A stretch of DNA of 64,000 nt from Salegentibacter maritimus (GTDB lineage: Bacteria > Bacteroidota > Bacteroidia > Flavobacteriales > Flavobacteriaceae), in NCBI RefSeq assembly GCF_016236915.1, contig NZ_JAEHOK010000003.1, positions 62,001-126,000 on the forward strand. The letters are read 5' to 3'. Under the pieces are notes generated by a model that saw only the letters and a program-made list of their open reading frames with translations, did no database searches and was not told where the DNA came from. Positions 10,022-18,797 of the stretch are shown one piece after another (position 1 is the first letter of the stretch; every line of letters starts with the position of its first letter). Position numbers and translations under genes: made by a program.

Positions 10022-11314
10022 TTAGTATTTAAGCCATTTAAATAATTCTTTGTAACTCGCTTTTTTACCATACATAAGAATTCCCACCCTATATATTTTG
10101 GCAGCCAACCAAACCACCGCAAAATTAGTTACGATTAAGATTGCAATTGAAATTGCTAATTCCCACCAGGGAACCCCAAATGGGATACGCATTAACATTA
10201 CGATGGGCGAAGTGAGCGGAATCATAGAAAAAATAGTAGAAATGCTGCCATGCGGATTTTCTATTACCGAAAAGAAGCCCACATAAATCCCTAGCATTAA
10301 TGGCAAAATAACCGGGAACATAAATTGCTGGGTATCGGTCTCACTATCTACCGCCGCTCCAATTGCAGCATAAATTGCACTATATAAAAAATAGCCGCCA
10401 ATAAAATAAATAAGAAAAAATATTACCAGACTTAAAATTGGTAAATTAAGAATATCTACCATTAACTGAGCTATCTCGGGTTGCGCTATTTGTTCAACCG
10501 TCCCTAATTGGGATTTCTGAACTGTAAAGACATCTATTCCCAAAATGTAAAATGACAGGCTTGCCAACACACCAGCCAAAAGCACCCAAATACTAAATTG
10601 GGTAATTCCTGCCAGGGAAGTCCCCAGTACTTTGCCCAGCATAAGCTGTATTGGTTTTACCGAAGAAACTATAATCTCAATAATTCTATTGGTCTTTTCT
10701 TCAATAACACTACGCATCACCATATTTCCATAAATGATAATAAACATCATCAATAAATAACCTGCAGCACCCCCAAAGAACATTTTAATATAATTAGACA
10801 TTTTAGAAGTTTGTTCTCCCGAAAAATTCTGGATTTCAATTCTAACCTCTGTCCTGGCATTGTTCAACTGGTCTACATCAATACCTCTCTCTATAAGTTC
10901 TTTTCGGGTTAACCTATCGGCAATGGTTTTCTCTATAGCCTGTATAGTCCCTAAACCGGGCGATTCATTCCCAAAAAACTGAATACCTTCAAGATCTTTC
11001 CCAATATTTGAAGGAATATAAATGAGGCCGTAATACTCCTGCTCATTCACCATTTTTTTTGCCTCTTCTAAAGATTTACCCGATAAATCTAAATATTGAA
11101 CCTCCTTTTGGTCTTTAAATTCTGAAGTAAACATTTGGGTCTCATCGTACAATCCAATAATGCGCTGTTCACTACTATTAAGCATACTCAAATAAGCTAT
11201 TAATGCAAACATCCCTATCAATATAAGCGGGCTCAGAAAAGTCATAATTATAAAGGTCTTATTCCTTACCCTTGCCAGGTATTCGCGCTGAATTATTAGC
11301 TTTAGGTTACGCAT
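10022..11314 (-). CDS. ABC-2 type transporter permease (NatB-like)
   Basis: The 430-residue permease starts with the conserved REYLARVRNKTFIIMT amphipathic region and a first membrane helix. A large extracytoplasmic domain (about 45-180) follows, then five more hydrophobic helices with the motif MRSVIEEKTNRIIEIIVSSV near 206-225 that is typical of NatB/YhaP permeases. It pairs with the ATPase gene, whose 3' end it overlaps by 8 bp. NatAB-type systems extrude Na+ or other small substrates; the substrate here is unproven. Confidence 0.9.
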   Translation of the reverse strand: MRNLKLIIQREYLARVRNKTFIIMTFLSPLILIGMFALIAYLSMLNSSEQRIIGLYDETQMFTSEFKDQKEVQYLDLSGKSLEEAKKMVNEQEYYGLIYIPSNIGKDLEGIQFFGNESPGLGTIQAIEKTIADRLTRKELIERGIDVDQLNNARTEVRIEIQNFSGEQTSKMSNYIKMFFGGAAGYLLMMFIIIYGNMVMRSVIEEKTNRIIEIIVSSVKPIQLMLGKVLGTSLAGITQFSIWVLLAGVLASLSFYILGIDVFTVQKSQLGTVEQIAQPEIAQLMVDILNLPILSLVIFFLIYFIGGYFLYSAIYAAIGAAVDSETDTQQFMFPVILPLMLGIYVGFFSVIENPHGSISTIFSMIPLTSPIVMLMRIPFGVPWWELAISIAILIVTNFAVVWLAAKIYRVGILMYGKKASYKELFKWLKY

Positions 11315-12236
11315 TTTGAGTGACCGTTTTAATGAATATATCGTTTACTGAAGGAATAACTTCTACAAAATGATTTACACGGGCCTTTTCTATAAGGTAC
11401 TCCAATAACTGGTTTGGTGTTTCCCGGTTATTTAACTGAATTGTTACTTTAAGATCGTCGTTTATGCTCTTAAAGTTTGTATTTCCGACTACAAATTTCT
11501 CTTTCAAATCATTTAAAAGCACCATATTATTTTCAGACTCCAGGCCTACTTCGTAAGTATTGGACTTATAGGCTCGTTTAATCTCTGAAACCTTACCATC
11601 TAACAATTTATTTGATTGATGAATTAAAGCCATATAATCGCACAACTCTTCTACACTATCCATACGATGTGTGGAAAAAAGTATTGTTGCACCCTCCTCT
11701 TTTAACTGAAGGATTTCATTTTTAATTAAACCGGCATTTACAGGATCGAAGCCACTGAATGGTTCATCAAAAATCAACAATTTAGGTTGATGTAAAACCG
11801 TGATAATAAACTGTATTTTTTGTGCCATCCCTTTAGAAAGCTCCTGAATTTTTTTGTTCCACCAGCCTTCAATTTGCAATCTATCAAACCAATACTTTAG
11901 ACGCTCTTCGGCTTCCGTTTTAGAAAGTCCCTTTAACCGGGCAAGATAAAGTGCCTGCTCCCCAACTCTCATAGATTTGTAAAGTCCGCGTTCTTCGGGC
12001 AGGTAACCTATATGCGCTACATCCCCGGGTTGCAAAGGTTTACCGTCTAAATAAACCTGCCCTCTATCTGGCATGGTAATTTGGTTAATTATTCTAAGAA
12101 GTGTGGTTTTTCCTGCGCCATTTGGGCCTAAAAGACCAAATATACTACCGCGTGGAATAGCTATTGAAACATTATTTAGTGCAGTAAAATTGCCAAATTG
12201 CTTATAGATATTTTCTGCGACTAAGAGGTTTTCCAT
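11307..12236 (-). CDS. ABC transporter ATP-binding protein (NatA-like)
   Basis: The 309-residue nucleotide-binding subunit has intact motifs: Walker A GPNGAGKTT (about 36-44), Q-loop LPEERGLY, signature LSKGMAQK, Walker B LLIFDEPFSGFDP and the H-loop STHRMDSVE. The C-terminal 90 residues form the regulatory extension seen in NatA-type ATPases. It is the promoter-proximal gene of the operon natA-natB-mscS-OMP-sigma-54 activator, all with gaps of 3 bp or less or with overlaps. Confidence 0.93.
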   Translation of the reverse strand: MENLLVAENIYKQFGNFTALNNVSIAIPRGSIFGLLGPNGAGKTTLLRIINQITMPDRGQVYLDGKPLQPGDVAHIGYLPEERGLYKSMRVGEQALYLARLKGLSKTEAEERLKYWFDRLQIEGWWNKKIQELSKGMAQKIQFIITVLHQPKLLIFDEPFSGFDPVNAGLIKNEILQLKEEGATILFSTHRMDSVEELCDYMALIHQSNKLLDGKVSEIKRAYKSNTYEVGLESENNMVLLNDLKEKFVVGNTNFKSINDDLKVTIQLNNRETPNQLLEYLIEKARVNHFVEVIPSVNDIFIKTVTQNA

Positions 12237-12356
12237 ATAGAAAATTGATATAAATAAATTGCTCGTTACAAGACTTATAGAAGGCTAAGGTTAAGAAACC
12301 CCAACCATAGCTTTGAATTAAAGGTTTTACACTTGTTTATGGGGTGAACCAGCCAA

Positions 12357-12443
12357 GAGCATGCTCACGAGATATTCTTTCGAAAAATTGTTTAATCTTC
12401 GAGACAAGCCTCAGGGCGTTTTAAGCTCGATTATCGAGTAAAT
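12357..12443 (+). repeat. three-hairpin dispersed repeat, copy 1 (degenerate)
   Basis: It shares with the other copies a CGAGACAAGCCTCAGGG block and the tail AGCTCGATTATCGAGTAAA, whose core CTCGAT-T-ATCGAG is palindromic. The head hairpin is eroded. It lies between the 3' end of dnaJ and the start of natA, both on the minus strand. Confidence 0.65.
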
Positions 12444-12517
12444 ATATTGAAATAGCTTGAGAGATGTTTTAGATTAAGAAAAAATTTGCTTTTCTAACTG
12501 CCCAAAAACAGAAAACC

Positions 12518-12541
12518 CACCCTTAAATAATTAAGGATGGG
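12518..12541 (-). terminator. candidate terminator hairpin downstream of dnaJ
   Basis: A 10-bp stem (CCACCCTTAA / TTAAGGATGG, one mismatch) with an ATAA loop is followed on the minus strand by GTTTTCTGTTTTT. It lies about 85 bp past the dnaJ stop and behind the stronger hairpin at 12567-12593. Confidence 0.5.
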
Positions 12542-12566
12542 AAAAAAATTGCTATGAAAAAGAAAA

Positions 12567-12593
12567 ATTATCACTAAAAGACTTAGTGATAAT
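12567..12593 (-). terminator. perfect 11-bp stem-loop just after dnaJ
   Basis: ATTATCACTAA and TTAGTGATAAT are perfect inverted arms around a 5-nt loop. It sits 33 bp beyond the dnaJ stop, and the minus strand continues with TTTTTCTTTTTC. It is probably the first 3'-end structure of the grpE-dnaJ transcript. Confidence 0.6.
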
Positions 12594-12626
12594 CAAATAT
12601 ATAAATTTTTTCTTAAAAGCGAGGTT

Positions 12627-13757
12627 CTAAGAAAACATATCTTTTACTTTCTCAAAAAATGATTTATCACTTTTCTCTGGGTTAGGCCTAAAATTATCAT
12701 CTTCTGCCATTCTTTCAAAGAAATCGCGCTGTTCTTTATTAATGTTTTTAGGTGTCCATACATTTACATGTACCAGTAAATCTCCTTTTCCGTAACCATT
12801 AAGACTTCCTATACCTTTTCCTCTAAGCCTAAGAATTTTTCCAGATTGTACACCTTCTTCAATCTTTATTCTCACTTTTCCTGTCACGGTATCTATTTCT
12901 CTTGAAGATCCGAGCACAGCTTCCGATAAGCTAATGTATAAATCGTAATGAAGGTTATCGCCTTCCCTTTTTAGACTATGATGCTCTTTCTCTTCTATGG
13001 CCACAAGTAAATCGCCGGCAATTCCATTTCCGGGCGCCTCATTTCCTTTTCCGGAAACTTTTAGCTGCATACCATCTTCAACTCCTGAAGGAATTTTAAT
13101 AGATACTGTTTCTTCTTTTTGTACCAAACCATGCGCATCTGCTTCAGGTGGCCTCTTATCTATTATTTGTCCAGAACCACTACAAGCGGTACAAGGAGAA
13201 GCTGTTTGCATTCTACCCAAAATAGTATTGGTAACACGTGTTACCTGCCCGGTACCTTTACAGGTAGTACAGGTTTTATAAGTAGTACCGGGAGCCTGAA
13301 CCTTCCGTTTTACTTTTATCTTTTTCTCGGCACCTTTCGCTATTTCTTCCAGTGTAAGGCTTACCCTTATTCTTAGGTTACTTCCTTTTGCACGCCTTTG
13401 GCCACCACCAAAGCCGCCACCAAAACCAGAAAAGCCACCGCCTCCGCTAAAGCCGCCACCAAAGATATCTCCAAACTGGCTGAATATATCGTCCATATCC
13501 ATACCGCCAAAGCCACCGCCACCACCGGCGCCACCTTCAAATGCCTGATGACCAAACCTGTCGTAACGGGCACGTTTATCTTCGTTGCTTAGTACTTCGT
13601 ATGCTTCAGCCGATTTTTTAAATTTCTCTTCAGCCTCACTATCTCCCGGATTTTTATCTGGGTGATATTTAATGGCCATCTTTCGGTATGCCTTTTTAAT
13701 TTCGGCAGTAGAAGCTCCTTTACTTATGCCTAATATGTCGTAATAATCTTCTTTCAT
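12627..13757 (-). CDS. dnaJ: chaperone DnaJ (Hsp40)
   Basis: The 376-residue co-chaperone has a J domain ([12 protein letters not shown], catalytic HPD in [10 protein letters not shown] near 33-35), a Gly/Phe-rich linker (about 75-120), a zinc region, and the two C-terminal substrate-binding barrels. It stimulates DnaK ATPase and delivers unfolded clients. Only two CxxCxGxG-type motifs are visible (CTTCKGTG and CTACSGSG) instead of the usual four, so only one zinc site can form. It follows grpE by 32 bp on the minus strand; dnaK is not in the window. Confidence 0.97.
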   Translation of the reverse strand: MKEDYYDILGISKGASTAEIKKAYRKMAIKYHPDKNPGDSEAEEKFKKSAEAYEVLSNEDKRARYDRFGHQAFEGGAGGGGGFGGMDMDDIFSQFGDIFGGGFSGGGGFSGFGGGFGGGQRRAKGSNLRIRVSLTLEEIAKGAEKKIKVKRKVQAPGTTYKTCTTCKGTGQVTRVTNTILGRMQTASPCTACSGSGQIIDKRPPEADAHGLVQKEETVSIKIPSGVEDGMQLKVSGKGNEAPGNGIAGDLLVAIEEKEHHSLKREGDNLHYDLYISLSEAVLGSSREIDTVTGKVRIKIEEGVQSGKILRLRGKGIGSLNGYGKGDLLVHVNVWTPKNINKEQRDFFERMAEDDNFRPNPEKSDKSFFEKVKDMFS

Positions 13758-13789
13758 GGTCTCGTTTTGCGAATTCTAAAAAAGCTGAT

Positions 13790-14374
13790 TTATTTCCCGG
13801 TTACTACCTTAGGATATCTAATAATACGTTCCCCAAGTTTATAACCTCTTTCTACTACATCAACTATCTTGCCTTTAAGTTTATCTTTAGGCGCAGGTAT
13901 TTGGGTAATGGCCTCGTGAAGCTCAGAGTCAAAAGTATCTCCCTCTTTCACCAGCATAGGCTCAAGACCTTTACTCTTAAGGGTTTCTTTTAGTTTGTTA
14001 TGAATAAGTTCTACCCCATGGACCAAATTTTCATCTCCCTGTTTACGAAGCTCATTTAAAGCCCTGTCAAAATCATCCAGGACTGGCAACATGGCGGTCA
14101 TTACTTCCTGATTGGCAGTTTTAAATAACTCTAATCGCTCTTTTGAAGTTCTTCTTTTATAGTTTTCAAATTCAGCAAAAAGCCTTAAAAACTTATCTTT
14201 TTCCTTTTTAAGATCTTCTTTTAATTTTTCTTCCTCAGTAAGTTCAGGCGTTTCCTCTTTCGCTTCCTTCTTTCCTTCTTCATTTTCAACTTCTTCTATA
14301 GCCTCATCTATAACGTCTTCTACTTGATCTTTTACAGGTTTATCCTGTAGTTCTTCATTTTTATTCTTGCTCAT
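13790..14374 (-). CDS. grpE: nucleotide exchange factor GrpE
   Basis: The 194-residue GrpE has a long, Glu/Lys-rich N-terminal coiled coil and the C-terminal beta domain that contacts DnaK (GDTFDSELHEAITQIPAP and the ending ERIIRYPKVVTGK). It promotes ADP release from DnaK. The start at 14374 (MSKNKNEEL) is chosen because upstream in-frame ATGs (14386 and 14422) add residues unlike the family. It is the first gene of a grpE-dnaJ operon and is divergent from the YceI lipoprotein gene. Confidence 0.95.
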   Translation of the reverse strand: MSKNKNEELQDKPVKDQVEDVIDEAIEEVENEEGKKEAKEETPELTEEEKLKEDLKKEKDKFLRLFAEFENYKRRTSKERLELFKTANQEVMTAMLPVLDDFDRALNELRKQGDENLVHGVELIHNKLKETLKSKGLEPMLVKEGDTFDSELHEAITQIPAPKDKLKGKIVDVVERGYKLGERIIRYPKVVTGK

Positions 14375-14533
14375 TTTTTCTTGCATTTTAATATATGCAC
14401 AACGGGTCAAAATCATTGCCAATAATGATTCGGTGTCAAAATGTCATTATTACTATTTAATATTTTTTTAGCATTAAGCTTTTTCTAGTTTATGTAATTT
14501 CGCAACCTAAATAAAAACCAAATTTCTAACACA

Positions 14534-15202
14534 ATGAAAAAATCAATTTTAAGCACTTTAATGATTGCAGCTTTTTTAACTGTAGTTGTAGGGTGTAAAA
14601 ACGATAAAAATAAAGCAGAAACTTCTGATGCTAAAGATGCCGCCACTGCGCAGGCAGAAGCTATGGAGTTTAAAGTAGACACCGCAGCCTCTATCATTGA
14701 ATGGAAAGGAAGCAAGCCAACCAATACCCATACCGGGACTATAAAATTTACCGAAGGTACTTTTAGTGCTAATGATAGTATTATTGAAAGTGGAAGTTTT
14801 GTCATTGATATGCTATCTATTAACGTTACCGATCTTGAAGGAAAAGATAAAAAGGATCTTGAAGCTCACTTAATGGGAACAGTAGAAGGGAAAGAAGGTG
14901 ATTTTTTTAATGCTCCTAAATACCCGGAAGCTACCTTTGAAGTAACCGGAATTACTGAAAAAGAAGGTGAAAAACTTTTATCTGGCAATCTTACCATTAA
15001 GGATAAAACCAAAAATATTACTTTTCCGGTTAGCATAAGCCAGTCTAAAAATAGTATCGAAATTAGCAGTGAAGAGTTTAGTATAGATAGAACCAACTGG
15101 AATGTAAACTTTGGATCTAAATCTGTTTTTGACGGATTAGGAGATAATTTTGTAAGTGATGATATCATTTTAAAAATTAACCTAAAAGCTAATAAAGCTT
15201 AA
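14534..15202 (+). CDS. YceI family lipoprotein
   Basis: The 222-residue protein has a signal peptide with a lipobox (VVVGC, Cys21), so it is a lipoprotein. A charged linker leads to a YceI lipocalin-like domain from about residue 46 (FKVDTAASIIEWKGSKPTNTHTGTIKF). That domain binds isoprenoid or other amphipathic ligands in characterised relatives. The family motif F..DRTNW.V.FGS is present near 182-192. It is monocistronic, with a strong terminator directly downstream. Confidence 0.92.
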   Translation: MKKSILSTLMIAAFLTVVVGCKNDKNKAETSDAKDAATAQAEAMEFKVDTAASIIEWKGSKPTNTHTGTIKFTEGTFSANDSIIESGSFVIDMLSINVTDLEGKDKKDLEAHLMGTVEGKEGDFFNAPKYPEATFEVTGITEKEGEKLLSGNLTIKDKTKNITFPVSISQSKNSIEISSEEFSIDRTNWNVNFGSKSVFDGLGDNFVSDDIILKINLKANKA

Positions 15203-15226
15203 TAAGGTTCACATCTATTGAAATAG

Positions 15227-15264
15227 AAAAAAGGCTGTCGATTTTTTTTTGACAGCTTTTTTTT
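15227..15264. terminator. bidirectional rho-independent terminator
   Basis: Stem AAAAAAGGCTGTC / GACAGCTTTTTTTT with an AT loop has a U-run on both strands. It lies between the convergent YceI (+) and TIGR01777 (-) genes and can serve both. Confidence 0.85.
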
Positions 15265-15288
15265 ATTCCTAATTCCATAAGCTTTCTA

Positions 15289-16194
15289 TTAAGCCAATAA
15301 ATCTTCCAACGCTTTGGCAAGGTTTACATATTTAAAATTATACCCCTCCTGCTCTATCTTGTCACTGCTCACCAACTGGCTGGATAACACAAGGTGAGAC
15401 ATTTCTCCTAAAACAAGTTTAAGGGCTACTTTTGGAACATTTGGCAACCAAACCGGTTTCCCCATTTTTGAAGCTACCTCGTTCACTAATTCTTTATTAG
15501 TTACAGGATTGGGGGCCACAGCATTATAAACTCCGTTTAATTGATTTTCTAAAGCAAACATAAAAATACCGCTAATATCGTCTATATGAATCCAGGACTG
15601 CCATTGTTTCCCACTACCAAGTGGTGAACCTACATTAAAATTCACAGGCTCTTTGAGTTTTTGTAACATTCCACCATTTTGCGCAAGTACAAGGCCAACT
15701 CTAATCTTGGCAACCTCCAGCCCCAAATCCTTAAAATTATCTACAACCTCTTCCCATTTTACTACAACCTCACCTACAAAAGAGTTATCTACACCTTTAT
15801 CTTCTTCGGCATATAATTTTTCTAAAGAACTGGGGTAAATCCCAATGGCACTTGCAGAAACCAGGTATTTCACCTGGTGCTTGTTTTCCTGTAAGCATTT
15901 GTAGAGTAAGTTTGCTGTTTCGGTTCGGCTTTTTAGAATAGTTTTTTTTTGTTTCGGTGTCCAGCGTTCAGCAATACTGGCACCTACCAAATTAATAATA
16001 GCATCAACACCTTTTATGGCATCACTATCAATTTCATTATTATTTGGATTCCAGTAAAACCCCTTATAATTTTCTTTACTTTCTAACTTTTCTTTGCTGG
16101 TAGAAAGATAGCAAACCTCTATTCCCTTGTCTAGACATAACTGACTAATTTTAGATCCAATTAAGCCAGTAGCCCCTGTAATTAATACGCGCAT
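15289..16194 (-). CDS. TIGR01777 family NAD(P)-binding epimerase-like protein
   Basis: The 301-residue extended short-chain dehydrogenase has the Rossmann motif GATGLIGSK at 7-15, INLVGASIAERWT near 67-79, a Tyr/Lys-poor active site as in the YfcH/SulA-like group, and the C-terminal DUF1731-type tail (W.P.VP...LK..LGEM). The reaction of this family is not established. It lies 70 bp downstream of mnmD in the same direction. Confidence 0.88.
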   Translation of the reverse strand: MRVLITGATGLIGSKISQLCLDKGIEVCYLSTSKEKLESKENYKGFYWNPNNNEIDSDAIKGVDAIINLVGASIAERWTPKQKKTILKSRTETANLLYKCLQENKHQVKYLVSASAIGIYPSSLEKLYAEEDKGVDNSFVGEVVVKWEEVVDNFKDLGLEVAKIRVGLVLAQNGGMLQKLKEPVNFNVGSPLGSGKQWQSWIHIDDISGIFMFALENQLNGVYNAVAPNPVTNKELVNEVASKMGKPVWLPNVPKVALKLVLGEMSHLVLSSQLVSSDKIEQEGYNFKYVNLAKALEDLLA

Positions 16195-16264
16195 TTTTCC
16201 TTACAAGATAACAACAAGAATAAACCTTAGCTAAATATTACCACCTATTTAACAGGAATATTCG

Positions 16265-16939
16265 CTAGTTTTTTAAAGCTCTTAACATTTCACGTTTACC
16301 TGGCGGGCCTGGAAGCCTTTCTACTATAAATCCTGCCGTTTGCATAGCCCTTCTCACGCTTCCCTTTGCCGAATAAGTTACCAAAACACTATTTTTTTTC
16401 ATAGCGGCAAACATTTTTTCGAAAATTTCTTCAGTCCAAAGCTCTGGTTGAACCCTGGCTCCAAAAGCATCAAAAAACACTAAATCATACTTATCACGAT
16501 CTTCAATATCCTCAAATCGCTTTTGCTGTTTTTCAAGCTGAAAAGATTCGGAAATAGTCGCTACCTCATTCCACAATATTTCATGCATTTTATGAAATGA
16601 ATGCAACTGGTTTTCTGCGGAAAGCATTTCAGCGTAATTCAAGGCATCTATTTCATTCTTAGCTACAGGATAGGCTTCTACTCCTGTATAATTTATATTT
16701 AGCTTAAGCTTTTTAGCTTCCAAAAAAGTGATAAATGCATTAAGGCCGGTACCAAAACCTATTTCTAATATAGAAAGTTTATTCTCCTTATTTAAGCCAA
16801 CCCAATATTGCAATCCCATTTTTATAAAAACGTGTTGTGCTTCCTGTATGGCACCATGTTTAGAGTGGTATTGCTCATCCCACTCGCTTAAATGTATGGT
16901 AACCGACCCATCGCCGGTTTTTATTATTTTTCTTTCCAC
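16265..16939 (-). CDS. mnmD: tRNA U34 5-methylaminomethyl-2-thiouridine methyltransferase MnmD
   Basis: The 224-residue SAM-dependent methyltransferase matches the MnmD half of MnmC: LEIGFGTGLNAF (SAM site, about 57-68), DLVFFDAFGARVQPELWT (about 152-169), and the C-terminal VERLPGPPGKREMLRA motif. It carries out the last methylation that gives mnm5s2U at the tRNA wobble position. Here it is a stand-alone protein without the MnmC oxidase half, as is common outside enterobacteria. The gene begins 1 bp after the DUF4920 stop. Confidence 0.92.
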   Translation of the reverse strand: MERKIIKTGDGSVTIHLSEWDEQYHSKHGAIQEAQHVFIKMGLQYWVGLNKENKLSILEIGFGTGLNAFITFLEAKKLKLNINYTGVEAYPVAKNEIDALNYAEMLSAENQLHSFHKMHEILWNEVATISESFQLEKQQKRFEDIEDRDKYDLVFFDAFGARVQPELWTEEIFEKMFAAMKKNSVLVTYSAKGSVRRAMQTAGFIVERLPGPPGKREMLRALKN

Positions 16940-16940
16940 T

Positions 16941-17447
16941 TTATTGTTTTAGAAGTACCGCATTAGCTACAAAAGCCCTGGAGCTTTTTGGTGAAGTAAT
17001 CGCAGCTATTTCTGCTTCAGACTTTCCCTCATCTTCTGCATAATGCTTTTGATCTTCAACCGACATTTCATTTAAAAAAGCTTTCCCTTTAACGATTACC
17101 TCAGTGTTTTCAATATTTTTTGGAACAAAAAAGCCGTAATCTTTAAAAGTTACCCTTACATCATTTTGTTCGGGGAGCTCTACCACCATCCAACAGCCCT
17201 TCTTTTTACAAACGCTCTTTATTTTTGATGCAAATTTAATCTCCAGAGTGTCACCGGGTTTTAATGAAGTATACCTTTCAAGGGCCTCAGCATTCGTTAG
17301 GCTATTTTCAGGTGAAATCTTTTCTCCATAAGAATTGTAAGAAACAGGAGTTGATTGGTCTATTACCTCAACCTCTGTTTTAGATTTTTCTCCTTTACAG
17401 GCTACAAAAATTAACGATAAACCAAGGAGGAACACAATTTTTCTCAT
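16941..17447 (-). CDS. DUF4920 domain lipoprotein
   Basis: The 168-residue protein has a signal peptide with a lipobox (IFVAC, Cys17). A compact domain follows with the DUF4920 pattern: an N..A...Y..L..GD opening and SVCKKKGCWMVVELP, whose two cysteines could bind a metal or form a disulfide, then VTFKDYGFFVPK. Its function is unknown. The start MRKIVFLL at 17447 is preferred over an in-frame ATG 15 codons upstream because it begins the signal peptide. It forms an operon with mnmD. Confidence 0.85.
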   Translation of the reverse strand: MRKIVFLLGLSLIFVACKGEKSKTEVEVIDQSTPVSYNSYGEKISPENSLTNAEALERYTSLKPGDTLEIKFASKIKSVCKKKGCWMVVELPEQNDVRVTFKDYGFFVPKNIENTEVIVKGKAFLNEMSVEDQKHYAEDEGKSEAEIAAITSPKSSRAFVANAVLLKQ

Positions 17448-17502
17448 ATTATTATATTTAGTTAAAACACTGTAAGCAAACAAATTTACCAAAACTTTAG
17501 AT

Positions 17503-17532
17503 TTTGATTCTGTTTTAATTTAGGTAAATTTG
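17503..17532 (+). promoter_or_regulatory. ilvE promoter, Bacteroidetes type
   Basis: TTTG at 17503-17506 and TAAATTTG at 17525-17532, spaced 18 bp, match the -33/-7 consensus TTTG...TAnnTTTG. The predicted start lies about 12 bp before the ATG at 17551. A mirror-image CAAATTTACC at 17481-17490 gives a -7-like box for the divergent DUF4920 operon. Confidence 0.65.
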
Positions 17533-17550
17533 TGTGCTAAATTAATGATA

Positions 17551-18618
17551 ATGAAATACGATACTAACCAGCTTGAAATAAACAAAGTCCAAAAGTCTAA
17601 AATTGAAGAAGTAAATTTTGACAATCTGGTTTTTGGCGAAATTTTCACAGACCACATGTTTGAATGTGATTATGATAATGGCCAATGGCAAACCCCTAAA
17701 ATTAGACCTTATGGTTCCATAGAAATGGATCCATCGGCAAAAGTATTTCATTATGGACAGGCTGTTTTTGAAGGAATGAAGGCTTATAAGGATGAAGACG
17801 ATCAAATTTGGCTTTTTAGACCGGAAGAAAATTTTAAAAGGATCAACAAATCCAGCGCAAGGTTAGCTATTCCGGAGTTTCCGAAAGAATTTTTCTTTAG
17901 CGGGCTGGAAGAATTGTTAAAATTAGATAAAGCCTGGATTAAAAAAGGATTTGGAAACTCATTGTACATTCGCCCGTTTGTTATTGCTACCGAGGAGGGC
18001 GTTTCTGCAAACCCGTCAACCAAATATAAGTTTATGATTATTTGTTCCCCGGCACAAGCCTATTACAGTGGCGAAGTAAGGGTTCAATTTTCAGAGAAAT
18101 ATAGTCGTGCTGCCAATGGTGGGGTCGGTGCCGCAAAAGCTGCCGGAAATTATGCCGCGCAATTTTACCCAACCAATCTTGCTAAAGAGGCCGGTTTTCA
18201 ACAAATAATTTGGACCGATGCCAATACCCACGAATTCCTGGAAGAAGCAGGAACAATGAATATTTTCTTTAGAATTGGCGACAAACTAATTACCGCGCCT
18301 ACAAGCGATAGGATTTTAGATGGAGTTACCCGAAAAAGTGTCATAGACCTGGCTAAAGATCTTAATATTGAAGTAGAAATAAGAAAAGTAAAAGTTTCTG
18401 AAATTGTAGAGGCGGCAAGAAATGGCGAGTTAAAGGAAATTTTTGGTTCTGGTACCGCAACGGTAATCAATCCTATTTCTGGCTTTGGATATAAAGACGA
18501 AAAGTTTGAACTTCCTGAGCTGGAAGATTCTTACGGAAAGTCATTTAAAGATCAGCTAATGAAAATTCAATACAACCAGGCCGAAGACAGACATGGTTGG
18601 AGATATTTGATAAAGTAA
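17551..18618 (+). CDS. ilvE: branched-chain amino acid aminotransferase
   Basis: This roughly 355-residue fold-type IV PLP enzyme has the BCAT signature in order: FHYGQAVFEGMKAY, RPEENFKRINKSSARL, the PLP lysine in GGVGAAKAAGNYA, and EFLEEAGTMNIFF then SGTATVINPI at the PLP phosphate site. It interconverts Val, Leu and Ile with their 2-oxo acids, using 2-oxoglutarate. The start is uncertain between ATG 17545 and 17551. The gene is monocistronic with its own promoter; a repeat element follows the stop. Confidence 0.96.
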   Translation: MKYDTNQLEINKVQKSKIEEVNFDNLVFGEIFTDHMFECDYDNGQWQTPKIRPYGSIEMDPSAKVFHYGQAVFEGMKAYKDEDDQIWLFRPEENFKRINKSSARLAIPEFPKEFFFSGLEELLKLDKAWIKKGFGNSLYIRPFVIATEEGVSANPSTKYKFMIICSPAQAYYSGEVRVQFSEKYSRAANGGVGAAKAAGNYAAQFYPTNLAKEAGFQQIIWTDANTHEFLEEAGTMNIFFRIGDKLITAPTSDRILDGVTRKSVIDLAKDLNIEVEIRKVKVSEIVEAARNGELKEIFGSGTATVINPISGFGYKDEKFELPELEDSYGKSFKDQLMKIQYNQAEDRHGWRYLIK

Positions 18619-18643
18619 AATACCGGTATTTTCACAAAAAACA

Positions 18644-18776
18644 AAGAAGCTGTCTGAGAAGGCTTTAAAACCGTCACTTGAATTTATTTCAAAATCTAAG
18701 GTGGTGGTAATTAAAAGCAAGTTAGAAGTTGAAAAAAGTTCAGCTTGACGAGAATAGACTTTTCAGACAGCCTCTT
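18644..18776. repeat. 133-bp inverted-repeat element between convergent genes (copy 2)
   Basis: The outer arms GCTGTCTGA (18649-18657) and TCAGACAGC (18763-18771) are perfect. The inner segments CGTCACTTGAATTTATTTC and GTTCAGCTTGACGA match those of copy 1 at 694-818. It lies between ilvE (+) and the MazG-like gene (-), the same convergent setting as copy 1. Confidence 0.7.
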
Positions 18777-18797
18777 TTTAATGGAATTAAAATTATC

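Noticed and set aside
13373-13592. Overlapping ORFs on both strands within dnaJ
   Set aside because: They are shadows of the Gly/Phe-rich segment of dnaJ; their Ala/Thr/Lys or Val/Ala-rich composition reflects the codon pattern.
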